64,000 bases of DNA. Origin: Atopsyche davidsoni (taxonomy: Eukaryota > Arthropoda > Insecta > Trichoptera > Hydrobiosidae). This document shows, one piece after another, positions 12,801 through 25,582 of the stretch (the stretch's first letter is position 1; each line of letters begins with the position of its first letter). The stretch lies in contig JAILWY010000007.1 of assembly GCA_022113835.1 (NCBI GenBank), forward strand, positions 10,021,001 through 10,085,000. Direction: 5' to 3'. The position numbers and the translations under genes are program-made. The notes beneath the pieces are model-generated. The model had not been told where the DNA came from and made no database searches. It saw only the letters and a list, made by a program, of their open reading frames with translations.

Positions 12801-14640
12801 TGGTATTTTTTATTATAAGCTGATTAGTGATTACAAAAAACCTCGCTTAAAAAAATATGATTATGTTACCGATTGAGTCTACATATCAAATAGTTATCTA
12901 ATTCATTTTAATAATGTAACATAAAATATTCTTTATAATACCCTTTTTTGAGACGAATCTTTTTCTTGGAATCGGTTCTCCATTAGAGGTTCAATGTGAT
13001 TTCTGGATATCTAAAATTAACAATCTCCCAATTATCATACTTTCTTCCATAATTATCTTACTCTATTTGCTCACTAATATTTGAACCTCTTTAATAACCG
13101 CGCAACTCTGAACAAGCGAACGTGTCTCGAAATAATTTGACACACAAACCTACTTTGCTCCCTTACTAATCTCACCCTCTGATTACGTTTGCTTAATGTA
13201 AATTGTGTGTTTTGCGGCAATTTAATTGTTTTTCAGAACTAAGCGAAAGCGGATGGGCGCCATGTTCCTACCCCTTGCTGATACAGGGTGCTCCATGCAT
13301 ATTATTGATACCCAATAACATAAAAAAAGTCTCTTCGTACCAGTCAGGATTTTGATAATTATTCGCATTACAAATCGAGATATTCTGTAATAGAGCGAGC
13401 CTCTCTGAGCGAAAATGATGTGAAAGTCGAATTTATAAAGCATCCAGCATCTTTATGCATTTATATGCTTAAAATTATACTGATAAAAATTGATCACTAA
13501 AATAGTGGTTATGCAGAAGACCTCTCAAAACACACATTAAATGTACTAAATGATTTATTTGATAGTGAGTCTCAAATAAATATTTGTTGTAGTACGTATT
13601 GTGTATAATTTAAAAATATAATAAATAATACCTACATCATTACATAAGTGAAGGTGTGAAAGAATATTAAAGTCGTGTTTATAAATTACATAATAATCAT
13701 ATATTCACCCTGTAATGATACACAATGTACTTCTCCCTCTATACGGAGCCATCTCCATGCGACTTTGCGCTAACTATTTGGAGAATTTCAGTAGACAATT
13801 AACATATTCTTGATGGAATAAACTTGCCGAAGAGTTGACGGTCTACTTTCGCTTGACGCGGGATATATCTCGCGGGCGTTCCTTTGTCTTCCATTTCAAG
13901 TGAATTAAGTTAGAAATGTACATATCGGGGAGATCGTACTGTAATCAAAGCGGGATACACGAGAAGGCTTCATATTTTAACTTGATATCCGTAATTTCGC
14001 TGACATTTCAGCAAACCTACTTAAAACTTTTAATGAGAATGCGGGATTCGATTCGCCAAGTACACGAACTAATTTCACTACATACATTAGATACTAATAC
14101 ACGGAGAGTTACAAAAACCTTGTTCAGACGTATTTCCGAATAAATCGAAAAGACTTCTTTGCAAAAAGAAACCTTTGTGAATTTGTTCACTTAACCTGAC
14201 AAAAAATACTCGCCTGCGTATATTGACATTAAAGTAACTGCGGGCGTCCCCTCGAGGAGCGCGACTCCCGCGTGTACATTACCCATTGAGAGGATTCTCG
14301 GAGGAGAATCCGCGGGTTGTAAGGACGCTGGAGGAGCGGATCTGCAAATTAAATCACGTCTACGAGGGCTTTATATACGACTGGCTTTGAGTGAAGGCTT
14401 AATTCCGACCGCTAGGTGTGTCCCGCTCTAAACAACGCACGCCTCTCGCTTGTTACCTTAATGACGCCGGCGAAATGAGATTTAGACGATCTCCCGAGAC
14501 TGCCGGCGCAGCGACAAGGAAGAGGTGGATTGTCTGGTGTTAATATGCCACGTGAACTTGCACGTGGTTTGTTCGGCGTTTATTCCGGCGTTGCACTCGG
14601 TTTAATGCATGTATGAATATGCTGTTTATTAAAAACTAAA
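12801..14640. other. Spacer
   Basis: AT-rich. GC-rich islands lie at about 14221-14345 and 14461-14600; the first contains a short hairpin GGATTCTC/GAGAATCC at about 14291-14311. No gene recognised. Confidence 0.5.
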
Positions 14641-14654
14641 ATGACGGATACACG

Positions 14655-14800
14655 TGTTGTAAACATTCCTGACGTTTCGAACCCGGTACTGGGGGCATCG
14701 TCATCAATGAGGAACTTCAACATTGATATTGATGTTTTTTTTTAAGTTTTCTGTCCACCGACGTTTCAATCTACATACCGAGACCGTTTTCCGAAATTTT
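14655..14800 (-). repeat. CTGAxGAT...CGAAACGTC family repeat fragment
   Basis: On the minus strand TGACGATGCCCCC is followed by a short hairpin and TTCGAAACGTC (about 14670-14705). This matches the layout seen at 19.6, 36.2, 44.7, 49.1 and 53.1 kb. A second ACGTTTC lies at 14760. Element identity is unknown. Confidence 0.45.
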
Positions 14801-14804
14801 TTCA

Positions 14805-17800
14805 AATGTTAGAAACCATGACGTTTGCATTCGCAATATCCAAGATTTGCTTCTAGGTTTCTCAGAAAGTCTTCAGAATGCAGAAATAAGAAAAAAGGTT
14901 ACTTAACAGTTAATTGTCTTGTCAACACAATGCTTGGTGGTTGTAATTCTTTGTGAATAAAGAATTAAACTCGCTTTATTTTACTAAAGCACTAGTTTCT
15001 GGTTATTTTTCAATTAAGATAGACCCTTGAAAAATTTCACATTGCCCAGACTGCGAAAAAAGAAATTGAATGGTAATTGCATAATATATGTATGTCCAAA
15101 ATGTTTTGATATTCCAGTAGTTTATCCTATATTATATAAAATATGAATATTATTAAATTATTGGCTCAGTAGTAACACATGAGTCCTAAATGTTATTAAT
15201 TTTACTCCTGTTACATTTTATTCGAAGAAGTTTCGTTTAGACGTCACATGTGTCAATACATCTATTTAAAATATTTAATGAATCGCTTCTAATCAAATAA
15301 ATCTCTTTTGTTGCAGGTTCGTAGCAGACAAAATTCTTAATGCACATATCGACACGATTTCAATACAGTTTGTATAAAAAATAATTTAACGTATTTGTTA
15401 AGACATAACCAACATCCTCTCATAAATTATTATAAATGTTATTTTTTTTTATTTCGTGGTACAACATGATTATTTTAAATAAAATGGTTATAAAGAAAAC
15501 GTATTTTAAATAGATTCACAGTATCAGAGTGGAAGAAAAATAATACAAATATATTAATATTATAATATATAAATGATAAATACTAAATTAAATTACGTGC
15601 AACTGAGGAAAAATGTTTGTTACAATTGAGGAACAATTCTGATTCCTGTGGCACGTGGAATATAAGAATACTCAAAATTATGTGCTTGAAGTCATTTAAC
15701 ATAAATGGAAGTCATTACTGAGATAATACGTTCTTTGAAGGCTTTACATGAGTCATGTGTACGCTAATTCAATGCCGTCTAGGAAAAATAATCATACATT
15801 TGTCTTTTCTGATTTATCTAAAAATAATTTATCATTTAATATACTAAGATAACTCTAAGGCTGCGTTTGCTCATTATTTTTTAGGCATTCCTGCCACACG
15901 CGACTTATTACTAATATATGAATGGTTATCATAAATATTATAAAGCTTTTATAATTAAAGCTCCGTCACGTACTAGTAATAAGTTATTTAAAAACACATC
16001 CTTTGTGATGACTTCCTCTGTGACACACACAAGTCCCCATAAGCTTTCAACTCATATGTTAGTGTGTAATTAGTATTCAAGATGCATCTTTTCGCATAAA
16101 CTATAGGAGAATTGTTTTGTTCTATCGATGCATCCTGTTTAAAGCAATATAATTATTTCCTCTTTAATTTATCACTTGATTGAAAAGATAACATGAACCA
16201 AAGCTTAAAACCGCACACCGGAAATCATTTTTTTTTAAAATATTTTCATGGCAAAATGAATAAAAATTCCTAGACAAGACTGACTTTTTGAGGGGTAGTC
16301 AGAATTATTAGTTATAGTTATCTCTAAAAATATCTAAAAAAAAGCTTCGTTATTTGCAACAGATTATTAATGGATTAATGTCTCTAGATTTTATAAACTC
16401 ACAGTATTTATTTACGGTCAAATCGGTATAAATCCAGACACTATTATTTTCATTGTTTTTTACCCAGTGTTCCTACATTCTCGATTTTACCTCAACTCAC
16501 CTTCATATCACCTGTCTCTTATTTCCAAGTGCACATTTGTCAAATAGCTAACTTGATCATTTGCATATAATCGAGCGGGATTCCCGGCTTCCATTGATTG
16601 TCCTGCGGACATTATTGTATTGAGCAGACTCTCTGCAGGGTGAATTCTCGCGTCGCGGAATGCGCTCGATTCGTTCTGAAACGTCCCCAGCTAAAAGCGG
16701 AGGCGCGGTGCACAATGCAATAAACTGCATTTCCATTGATCGTGAATAATTTCTCACTGGCTACTACTCCCAGCTGCAGCTGACGTTAATCGAATACTGA
16801 AAATCCTTAAGTTTTTTCACACCAGTTTTCTCATTCGCTGCATAATCATATAAAATAAAACAACCTTATAAAACTCTACCAGAAAAATTACGTTCTAAAC
16901 TTGATGAACTTGGTACAGGTACATGCTGTACTTTTAAGTTTAAAATTATTTAAATAAGTAATGACGTAAACAGTATCAGCTTTCCACGAATAGGCAGCTC
17001 GGAAGGTAAGCACTGGAAAATAGAACCGGCCGATTAATCTAAGGCAAGGCATACATTATTGTTGCGAGCATTAAGACGTACGTAAAGGAGTTACTCCGTA
17101 CCAGGTACCATGAGCGGCATGAGATTTATGGAGAGAGCTCCTCAGAGTGTAGCGATCTGTAGGGAGTGATTCATTACAGCCGCACCCGACTGGAAAATAG
17201 GGAATGCCTGACACGCTGTGGTGTCACGATGCCCTGATACATTTCTCACTTTAAAATTATACATGGCATCCCAAAAATGACGCATTGTTCTCTCGCTGTC
17301 TTCAAAAGGTGACAATGCAACGAACGTCGCAAATCTTTGCACGCTTGCTTTCGTAAATTGCTTACGGTCTACAAACGTTGGTGATTGTATGTGTGTATTT
17401 ATTTGATTTAAATTTTAAAGAGGTGTGATGGGTGTTGTGTTGTAAAAAGTATCGGGACAAGAGGTAGCCGGAGTCGAGTAACCGAAATGAGTAAGTTGCA
17501 ATGTGACCCGCGACCCGTGAACCGCGCCAAAAGGGGTCAAACCTCGGAGAAAAACAAGCGGCAGTGTAACAGGACTTGAGTGCTTTTGAATAAATATTTT
17601 TTGTCTAATTATAAACGGTTACAACGGAACGCAGATGTTAATGGAGCTATAAATATGCAAGCTTTTAAAATACAAGCTTAGAATAATACCGTTCAATTTA
17701 TTTATAATATTTTATGAGTGGAGAGAAAAGACGTCATTTTTTTTATTATTAGTAATAAACTATTATCCGCAGAAGAACTATCATTGCAAGGTTTTTAATG

Positions 17801-18045
17801 ACGACAACCAGTATTTGTTGAGCCTTTCGATACAAGCATCAAATGTATAAACTCTCATAGTGTCATTGCTTGCATACATATACAATAAAACATTATTTTT
17901 ACGATTATGATTTGGTATTAAAAATAAATACTGCGCCATAAACGTAAGAGCTCCTTTTTAATTACACATATAAAATTAATTCCATTGCAGTGATCAGATT
18001 TTAGTGATTTTCGTAAAGTGCATCGGCAATGCAATGCAGTCTCGG
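14805..18045. other. Spacer
   Basis: AT-rich, no gene recognised. A weak 82-bp hairpin has arms ACTTATTACTA (about 15903) and TAGTAATAAGT (about 15974). A GC-richer patch lies at 16570-16740 and another at 17460-17570. Confidence 0.5.
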
Positions 18046-18110
18046 TGCTGGAATCGAATCCCTGTCTCTCCGCGCGTGCATTCCAGTGCAATCGTTAATT
18101 TTTATTAAGG
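18046..18110 (-). repeat. tRNA-like SINE head
   Basis: On the minus strand ACGATTGCACTGG (A-box-like) is followed about 20 bases later by GGGATTCGATTCC (B-box-like, about 18051-18063). Spacing and order fit a tRNA-derived promoter. The body is not recognisable elsewhere in the window. Confidence 0.5.
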
Positions 18111-20100
18111 AAACACACAAGTGCACCAGAGCCGAAATCAGATTTTTGTAGATACTAAAATATTCCAGATCTTTACAAAATGCACATTGGACATGAGCTT
18201 GTAAAAATTAAATGCCATAAAACATGGCAAGAATTTTTTTTAATATTAGCTTTAGTTTATACACTGTTTAATTTGGTTATAATCATTTAAAATTTAAGGC
18301 TTCACTCGTGTGGAATATGATTTTTTAGCAAAATGGCGCTTAATCCACGACATACTGGTTTAATTTGTTATACTGAAATTTTCTATGGTACGTTGTCTTG
18401 ATGATGCTCTGAATAGTATACAATATTGTACAGTTTTTCTCTGAACATTATGAGCCTACTCCCCATACAGCGTGGGTGCAGAAGTAATTCAATAATGTAT
18501 GAAATATTCATTCAATTCAATAACTGTACTTTATTGATGAATCCATTACAGTCTGGTTTGATTTTTAATAATACATATTTAAAAAATAAACAGAATATAT
18601 GGCCAGACATTGCAACATTTATAAATATGAACATATTCGCTTTTCAAGGGGTTGGTTAGACATAGATATTAAAATACAAAAACGCCCTCATTGAAAAATT
18701 TCTGCAGTTAATAAAAACGTAGAGTGCACTTTTTTAAACTAAAAAATTGTTTAATTTACTCTAGTTCAAGCCAGCGAGTTTTCTTGCGGAGGTAAGACTG
18801 CGCCCGATTACACATTTAGGAGCAGTTTTTTTTCACAACCACGTACCGACTCGTCAAAGTTGAGTCCTCTAAACGCCAAGTCATTGTTTACAGGTGGTTT
18901 GAATTCATCGACATGCACAGCGTTGCCACATTTTCATCATTTAAATAATTAAACTTAAATATTTTTTATTGCAAATTTGATTTATTCGTATTCACAAATT
19001 GTTTCAAACAGTTTTATAAAGTTATAAATGATTTTTCTGGCCCATAGTGAGTTGATTATGAAATCGTATAGATTATTTATCAGGGTTGTAAAATTAACTA
19101 TTCGATAGCATGCTAATTGCTATGTAAATTACTTGAATACGGAATGTATAGCTTAAACAACATGATTACTAATATTTATTATACTGAGTAAATATTTTAT
19201 TACTTAACAATTTTCATCCTTTTTGCTATAAATAAAATGAAGCAAAGAGTCATGAAATTGTATAATCAATGCACATCCTACAAAAGCCATCACTTGGACC
19301 CTGAGGAGTACAATAATCTGAAGAAAATAAATAACGTCGTTCACTGTGCGTCTGCGAGCCCGTCAATTCACATCCCCGCGCCCGCTTAATTAGGAGTTGG
19401 CTCCACTGTGCGTTGACGGGAACCTTCCTCCGTCTCTGTCTCTCTGGGTGAAATTGTAACAAGCAGACGAGATGCAGCTAGGGCTGCAACTCACTACTCA
19501 ACGCAAATACAGATTTTAATTTTAATATGGGTAATAATACATAATTTAATAAGCTTCAATCTTAAATGCGTTCCTTGTTATTCGGTGATCTTCGGTCGTT
19601 TGCGTGTTTCAACGTTTCGGTCTCGGTATTGCGATCACATTCCAAATTTGTACTGTTGAATTCAGTACTTGGATCGAAACATCGGAAGACACAAATCCCA
19701 ACGCAAAACAACACAATTTTTTAAACTGAATTTATATGTAAATTGTGATCTGTGCTACAATTTATATTCTTTACGCAACCTTTCCAATATCCATACTCTA
19801 TTTGGTAATCTAATCTGCTTTATTTATATACCGTGTAGATGAAACTGAAATTAAATTTAAAAATAAATCAATTAAGAAAGTATGATTTACGCGGTGAATC
19901 TAGTTACATTTTTCTTTGATTGCTGCAAATGGCTGGCTTACCCACATCTTCGCTTGCAGCCTCCTTCTCTTTTAGAGCAGCGTGGTTGTATATTTTTTGC
20001 TTTAGGTTAGGTTACTTCAATTTAAATAAATGTAATTGATTGTAGAAGCCTGGAGTTGCGAGCCCTTGCATTACGGCAGGTATCGATAAAAAATGCCGAC
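18111..20100. other. Spacer
   Basis: AT-rich. A CGAAAC-family fragment lies at about 19600-19700 (ACGTTTCGGTCTCGG, then GATCGAAACATCGG). No gene recognised. Confidence 0.5.
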
Positions 20101-20119
20101 GTCCAGGCCAGCTGAGTCG

Positions 20120-20235
20120 CTGCGGAGGTAAATTGGTTGGATTAGTCCATCGGCTGAGGTGATCCGACGTATCAGTTAATGGATGCGTTCGATTCGCGTA
20201 ATGATCGTGCTTCTGGGAAATCATTTATTTTTTAC
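20120..20235 (+). repeat. tRNA-derived SINE head
   Basis: TTAGTCCATCGGCTGAGG (A-box-like, about 20141) is followed by GCGTTCGATTCGC (B-box-like, about 20185). Spacing of about 45 bases is normal for a tRNA-type promoter. No tRNA acceptor stem is evident, so a SINE is favoured. Confidence 0.5.
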
Positions 20236-20374
20236 TAAATTACGAGTGCCACCGCGGCACGTTGTGGGCTTCTTATGTTATCGTGGTCAGACCAATCAAT
20301 TGAAATTGGTTTTGAATATGATCAATTGAAGGCATTTTTGTAGTATTGAAGATTTTTTACTCCCTAGAAGAATT

Positions 20375-20517
20375 CAATAATAATTTGCTAAAAATATTTT
20401 TAAAAAAAAACAATTTATAAGAAAATCATTATCATCATTTTGATTTTCTAAAACAACTAGAAAATGAATCAAAAGAGTAAGAATAGATTTTCCTTATTTT
20501 TAGCAAATTTTTTATTG
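20375..20517. mobile_element. Short fold-back element with 22-bp inverted ends
   Basis: CAATAATAATTTGCTAAAAA at 20375 is mirrored by the inverse of TTTTTAGCAAATTTTTTATTG at about 20497-20517; the arms differ at one or two positions. The 100-bp interior is AT-rich with a second internal inverted match (AAGAAAATCA versus TGATTTTC). It fits a tiny MITE or simple palindrome. No target duplication could be assigned. Confidence 0.45.
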
Positions 20518-21914
20518 CTTATTTAGTAGGAACGATTGTTAAATAACCCTAGTATTATTTTGTTTCTTATTGCATCAAATAATATTGATAGTGTCTGAGA
20601 ATTCATATAATTTTTCTTATCAGTATTTTACTTTATTGGTAAATAAAAAATCTATACGGGTAATGAATTATAACAAAAAAAAGTTCTTGGCCCAAGCCCA
20701 AAATATTGGTAATATGGAAGTATACTAACACGATCTAGCTATAAATAATCATATATTTTCTGATAATTCTAGAATGTATAAATATTGTATTATATATAAT
20801 AGTTTTTGTTATTGTATATATTTATCTTAAGCAATATTTTTTCAGTATCAAATTACGCTGTGTGTATGTATTTTGAAAGAATTCATAGCGTAAGTATTAT
20901 CAAATAAATTTCGCCATAAATTTAAGGAACAAATAAAATTACACAGATATAATCATCTATCGAAAGTTCAATATGAAGACTTTAAACAAATTAAATATCA
21001 CGATTATATGTACAATATACAGCATCATCAGTTTAACTATTTAAAAAAAAAGTTTTTAGAATGAAAATATGAATGTATTAAATATACAAAAAGTATCATA
21101 AACTAACAAAAATCGAGTATTTACCTCGTCGTTTCGGTCGTGAATTGGTTATCAAAAACGAATAGTAGCAATGTATCGTTGATGATAACCATTGGTGTAT
21201 ATTGTTATTAATTGGTGATTGTCTCGATTGATCGCATTTCATTATTTCAGTGTTTCTTAAACAAATCATAGCGCAGTGCAAATAGTCAATATCAACTTTC
21301 TAAATATACCTCACGCAGCCACGAAGCCGTTAAAGATGCAATGATCGAATTACAAGTCGTTCGTCTCATGACGCAATCGGCTGTGCCCGATCGGCGCACC
21401 TCTCCGAGGAGCCTGGGCTGAGGCTGCGGCGCAGAGAGATGGTGGAGATGGCTGCAGACCTTCGGGCCGAGCGTCCGCTGGAGCTGGCTTGGCCCAGTTC
21501 GTGACCCGCCCGGACTGGCCAACGTTTCGGTTGTTGGGAAAGCCAGCGACTTCGTACCCAATATGGTCCAATAGTGAGTTATTGATGCTTGAAGGTCTCC
21601 GAGTATCGTGCTGGTAAGAATTCCACATACAAAGGTTCAAAGTTAGAGTTTGCTTAATTCCTGTGCTTGTTATTGTGTACCGACTGTTGTAAGTAACGAC
21701 CAAATGGTTTTATTTGTTACTTCACATTAAACAATGAATATAAACAACCGATTGGCAGGGATATTGCGTATTTTTTGTGTGGGCATTTTCGCCATTTAAA
21801 AAGCATTATTTAATAGTTATTTATAATTGTTGTTAACCAAATATTTTGAAAGCCTCATAAACTACTGTTTGCTTTTAAAACTCATTGAATATTAAATAAA
21901 ATATTTTATCATAG
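20518..21914. other. Spacer with GC island
   Basis: AT-rich up to about 21340, then a GC-rich island at 21360-21560 that stays open in two minus-strand frames, as GC-rich DNA often does. No domain is recognised in either frame. Confidence 0.5.
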
Positions 21915-21965
21915 CACTGGGCCAACGCGGTGGATTCGAATCTTACCTATTCAGCTGAAAAAAAT
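21915..21965 (+). repeat. tRNA-like SINE fragment
   Basis: GTGGATTCGAATCTTACC at about 21930 resembles a B box and T arm, preceded by GCACTGGGCCAACGCGG. The fragment is short and the element boundaries are unclear. Confidence 0.35.
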
Positions 21966-22010
21966 AAAGCATAATTTTGTTGTCTCATATGTGAATTGAT
22001 TACTTCAAAA

Positions 22011-22375
22011 CAGTGGCTCTCAAACTCTTTTGGCCCACGGACCCCCTTTCATAGTCAAAAATTGCCTACGGACCCTCTTTCATAGTCAAAACTTGCCTAC
22101 GGCTCCTGGGTGAAAAACTACATAAATTCATATTATTGACTAGTTGGTGCAAGTATCGACTCTATTAACCTACCTGACTCACCGCGATGCACCTGTCTAT
22201 ATTTATATTTTACTTAGGACGTAAAAAATCGTTAATCGTGTATTAATTGTTATTTATTTTAACTTCCATATTAATAAACGAATCTGACGTTCTTCAGGGA
22301 CCTTAAAATCGTTTTTAATTTTCTAAGGACCCCTTGAACCCCTGGGGTCCGTAGGGACCACTTTGAGAAGCACTG
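22011..22375 (-). mobile_element. hAT-type MITE, copy 2, with 8-bp target duplication
   Basis: A 365-bp copy of the element at 7942-8307 in reverse orientation, from CAGTGGCTCTCAAACTC to GAGAAGCACTG. The flanks CTTCAAAA (22003-22010) and CTTTAAAA (22376-22383) match at 7 of 8 positions, the 8-bp duplication expected of hAT transposition. This copy has the best preserved ends of the three and defines the family borders. It has no coding capacity. Confidence 0.88.
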
Positions 22376-22383
22376 CTTTAAAA

Positions 22384-23909
22384 CAACAAACAGTTACATT
22401 TAAAAAAAAATATTTTTATTATAAAATTAAAGCTTTATTTATGACAGATAAAATTATTTATTTTAAGTTTTCTTATATGCTCTGGCGTGACTTAAGTGCG
22501 TCGGTGCTCGCTTGTATATCGGCACGCAAGACGATGCGTGTGATATGAAATTCGCAGTAATTAATATTCCGTTTGGGTCCCCGTATAAGGCGATCCACTT
22601 GCAACTTACGGCGAGGATGTCTCAATCGTCCCGGGCACCCCCATTAGTCTCTCCGGCTCATTCTGCGCCTTTCAGCGGGAATGTCCCCGGGACCGGTCGT
22701 CGCGGGGACAGAAGGAATGTGATAAATAATTCCCCGCCGCTTATTTATACTCCTGGCGGGGGATTCCCGCTTTGTCCCGCGCGGGGAAATCGGCTCCAAT
22801 TTAATTCGGAATCAATTTTGATTTTCGGTTTTGGCGCGCCGGAGTTGATATTGGCAATCGCGGCGCTGATAAAATATATGCTAACGGGAATTCGGTGCGC
22901 CTGATTTTTAACATTACATTTCGTGCGTATTTTATTTGAAAGAATTTCTTCTACAAAAAAAATGTAGATTTGATTTGAAAAGATAATCTAAAATTGTATT
23001 TTAAGGAAAAAAAATGAAATAGGCTTTTGAAACTTTCCCTATTTTGCATTTGAATATTTTTATTCAAATATAATACGTAAATTGAAATTCAAAAACCAAA
23101 TTTATAAGTGGTTTTTGGATGAGTGATTTTTTTATGCAAACAGACGCCATCGGCAAAAGAAATAAAAACGAGCAAAGCAATTCGTACGTCACAAACTAAT
23201 GTTAACAAACGACGTGCTCGATAGTTATTTTGTGTTTGTATTGTAATAAACGATATTGAAAATGTAAAAGATACTGACTTATATATATATAAATGTAATC
23301 GGCGTTTAACATGTTCTTTACAGGTACAAACACAGGCATTTGTTTAGCCAGTGTTATCCTTTTATAATCTTCATCTTTTACACGTCAACTTTCTTTACAT
23401 CGTGGATACAAATTTATATACCTATTTAAGTTATTTGTTAAATGTATAAAATATTTTCAGAGATTAGAAACTTTCACCTTTAGTACCTGAATAATATATC
23501 CCGAGCTTGCGAATAGCACCCCATCTTTACGGCATCAATCTTAGCGCGCCCCCCTGCCCTCGAGTGTCAAGAATCCACCCTCTATAGTTTTAAAACACGA
23601 GAACTGGCGTTAGAATTTTATTTTCCTTTGACACCCTCATTCTTTAAACAGAATTTTCTCCATTAATAATAGATTTTTTTGTGTTAGTTTTCTCCAAAAG
23701 TTTATATCATCTGAAAATATATGAAACGTCAACCACACCACTTTGTAAGAGTAGAAAGTCACAAGAAAGAAACAAGTAGGCAAACAATGCGTATAGCGTC
23801 TGTCGCGCACTTTCAATATTTACATTTTGAATACAAAAATTGACATTAGTTTCTTTTCCGTTTTGAAATTCATATATATATTATTTAAATACTTAGTATT
23901 AAAAATTAA
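22384..23909. other. Spacer with GC island
   Basis: A GC-rich island occupies about 22590-22880, with long open frames on the plus strand that match no family I know. The rest is AT-rich. CGCGCCCCCCTGCCC near 23545 is a small GC spot. Confidence 0.5.
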
Positions 23910-24185
23910 ACAAGTCTTACTTGGATGCACCTGAGAGGGTTTTATTACCCGAGTTCGTGTTTGAAAACACTCGGCAATTAAGTACATTCAGATACTCGGG
24001 AGATCCATATCGTAAGCATGGACCCGCCCATTCAATATATCAATCAGCCGGGGATCGAACCTGGACACCCGAGTTTATAGTCCCCGCTTCCTAGAATAGC
24101 GCGCTGTAAGGCGATTGTATCGCGCGCGGGATCCGAGCCAGGGACCTCGCGGCCTGCGCGCTCGCCGATCGACCATCTCGGGATA
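23910..24185 (-). mobile_element. Dimeric tRNA-derived SINE
   Basis: Read on the minus strand the element starts near 24183 with GAGATGGTCGATCGGCGAGC (A-box region) and B box GGCTCGGATCCC (24128-24139). It then has a second tRNA-like unit with GCGCGCTATTCTAGGAAG and B box AGGTTCGATCCC (24051-24062). A body follows, with repeated CTCGGGT/ACTCGGG words, running to about 23910. Two tRNA-related monomers in tandem define a dimeric SINE (family knowledge). The heads differ from each other, so they were fused from different tRNA-like sources rather than duplicated recently. No poly-A or simple tail is obvious. Confidence 0.6.
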
Positions 24186-24382
24186 TTACAAGCACCGAGC
24201 ACTGTTGGCGTTAAGGGGGCAAGAGGATGCATTTTGGATTTCTCCAGCAACACAAATATCTTTGTGAATCAACAATTTAGCTCGAACACCTCTTTAAGAA
24301 TTGCAATACAAGACCTGTATTTACAATTGTTAATTATATAAAATTAAATACGTGGTAGTTCAAAATCTAAGCAGGTCGTTTT

Positions 24383-24541
24383 GCTCACTTGCTATAAATG
24401 AGTTGATTCGGTTTTTTTGAGTGTCGCGTTACTCGCGGTATATATTTCCTTCAGCGGTTTAAAAATCTCTGAAGGTGTCGGAGAGAAAGAAACCGAATCA
24501 ACGGCTGCCAAAATCTGCGAATACACCTTGTACAAGTGAGC
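24383..24541. repeat. 159-bp hairpin element
   Basis: GCTCACTTG at 24383 pairs with CAAGTGAGC at 24533, and GTTGATTCGGTTT at about 24402 pairs with AAACCGAATCAAC at about 24490, with a 75-bp loop. The right side holds ACGGCTGCCAAAATCTGCGAA, shared with 36299-36322 (one mismatch) and partly with 26710. This links the hairpin to the dispersed CGAAACG-type repeat family. Confidence 0.5.
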
Positions 24542-25582
24542 CTAACAAATCATACCAATTACGGACACCCTCACTATAATATCATTTAAGCGTAAAACTT
24601 AAAATTGAACTAGAGCAAAAACACGTTAGTTTACATACTAATCTTTAAAGAACATTTTCATGTAGTTTCCTGTTTTTTTTTAGATTTACTAATTATTTTT
24701 CCTGCTGCTCTGGGTGGGTAAACACAAACCGCTGGCGATATTTAGCTCACAAGATGCGTCTCATGGAGTGAGACGTCCCATTGCCGAGGAGGGCGTGCAT
24801 TCCCGAGGTACAATTACTGTCCCTGGTCGCCCTCGCTGAATTCCTCGCGGGGCTCATTACGCCACTGGCGCCCTGAAATGGCGCCTCGACTGGCGGCAGC
24901 CCTGTAACCGAATTTTTCGCACGTGGTGAATCGATACGCTGAGAGCTACAAAGTTGGTGTAACCATCCTTATTCATACATATAAATAGATCTCAATCGTT
25001 ATAAAGATGATGTATCACGCCCTCAAGAAGCGTATATTTCCACTCCATAGTAGCGTTTGGCTGACAATGGCACATCCACATTTTTTTGTATCTTTATTTA
25101 TCTATATTTGCTTCCTAAAAGTCTTACCCGCGTCTACAGTAACTCGGAGCTTAAAATTTATATCACGCGATCATCGCGGTGTCACTCAATTTGTCGATGC
25201 CTTGAGAAAAGAAAGAATAAAAATTCCCCTCCTGCGCGACAGGGAGCGAGCCACCGCGGCCAATCAGCGGACGGCCTGCCCTGCGCAGACGACGAGCCGG
25301 CGAACAAAGAAGCGTCGCCGCGCACGAACAATCGCCCCAAGCCACGTGCACACTGCGGCAACGAGCAACCGCGGGGCAACTGGCTAGCCAAGCAACCCAT
25401 CAATCCACAATCAACAAACATTCAACGACATTGAGTCGCTAAGAATTCATTAATTAGCTCGTAAGCCAATTTTTGAATATTCTGGTACTAACCCTTGAAG
25501 TTTTTTATTAGTAGATCATGTCGATAACAACAAACTATTAGGCTATACGACGAATTTTATTTGGATTTTTTAATTGTGTATT
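24542..25582. other. Spacer with two GC islands
   Basis: Islands at 24745-24905 and 25220-25385. The second is open in several frames on both strands, with Arg/Ala-rich translations that look compositional. No gene recognised. Confidence 0.5.

Noticed and set aside
13260..13300. ACAGGGTGCTCCATGC as a mariner-type terminus
   Set aside because: No inverted partner was found within several kilobases.
25007..25434. Two overlapping plus-strand frames of about 125 codons
   Set aside because: They overlap each other in different frames and two minus-strand frames over the same GC island; translations are Arg/Ala/Thr-rich and low in information.
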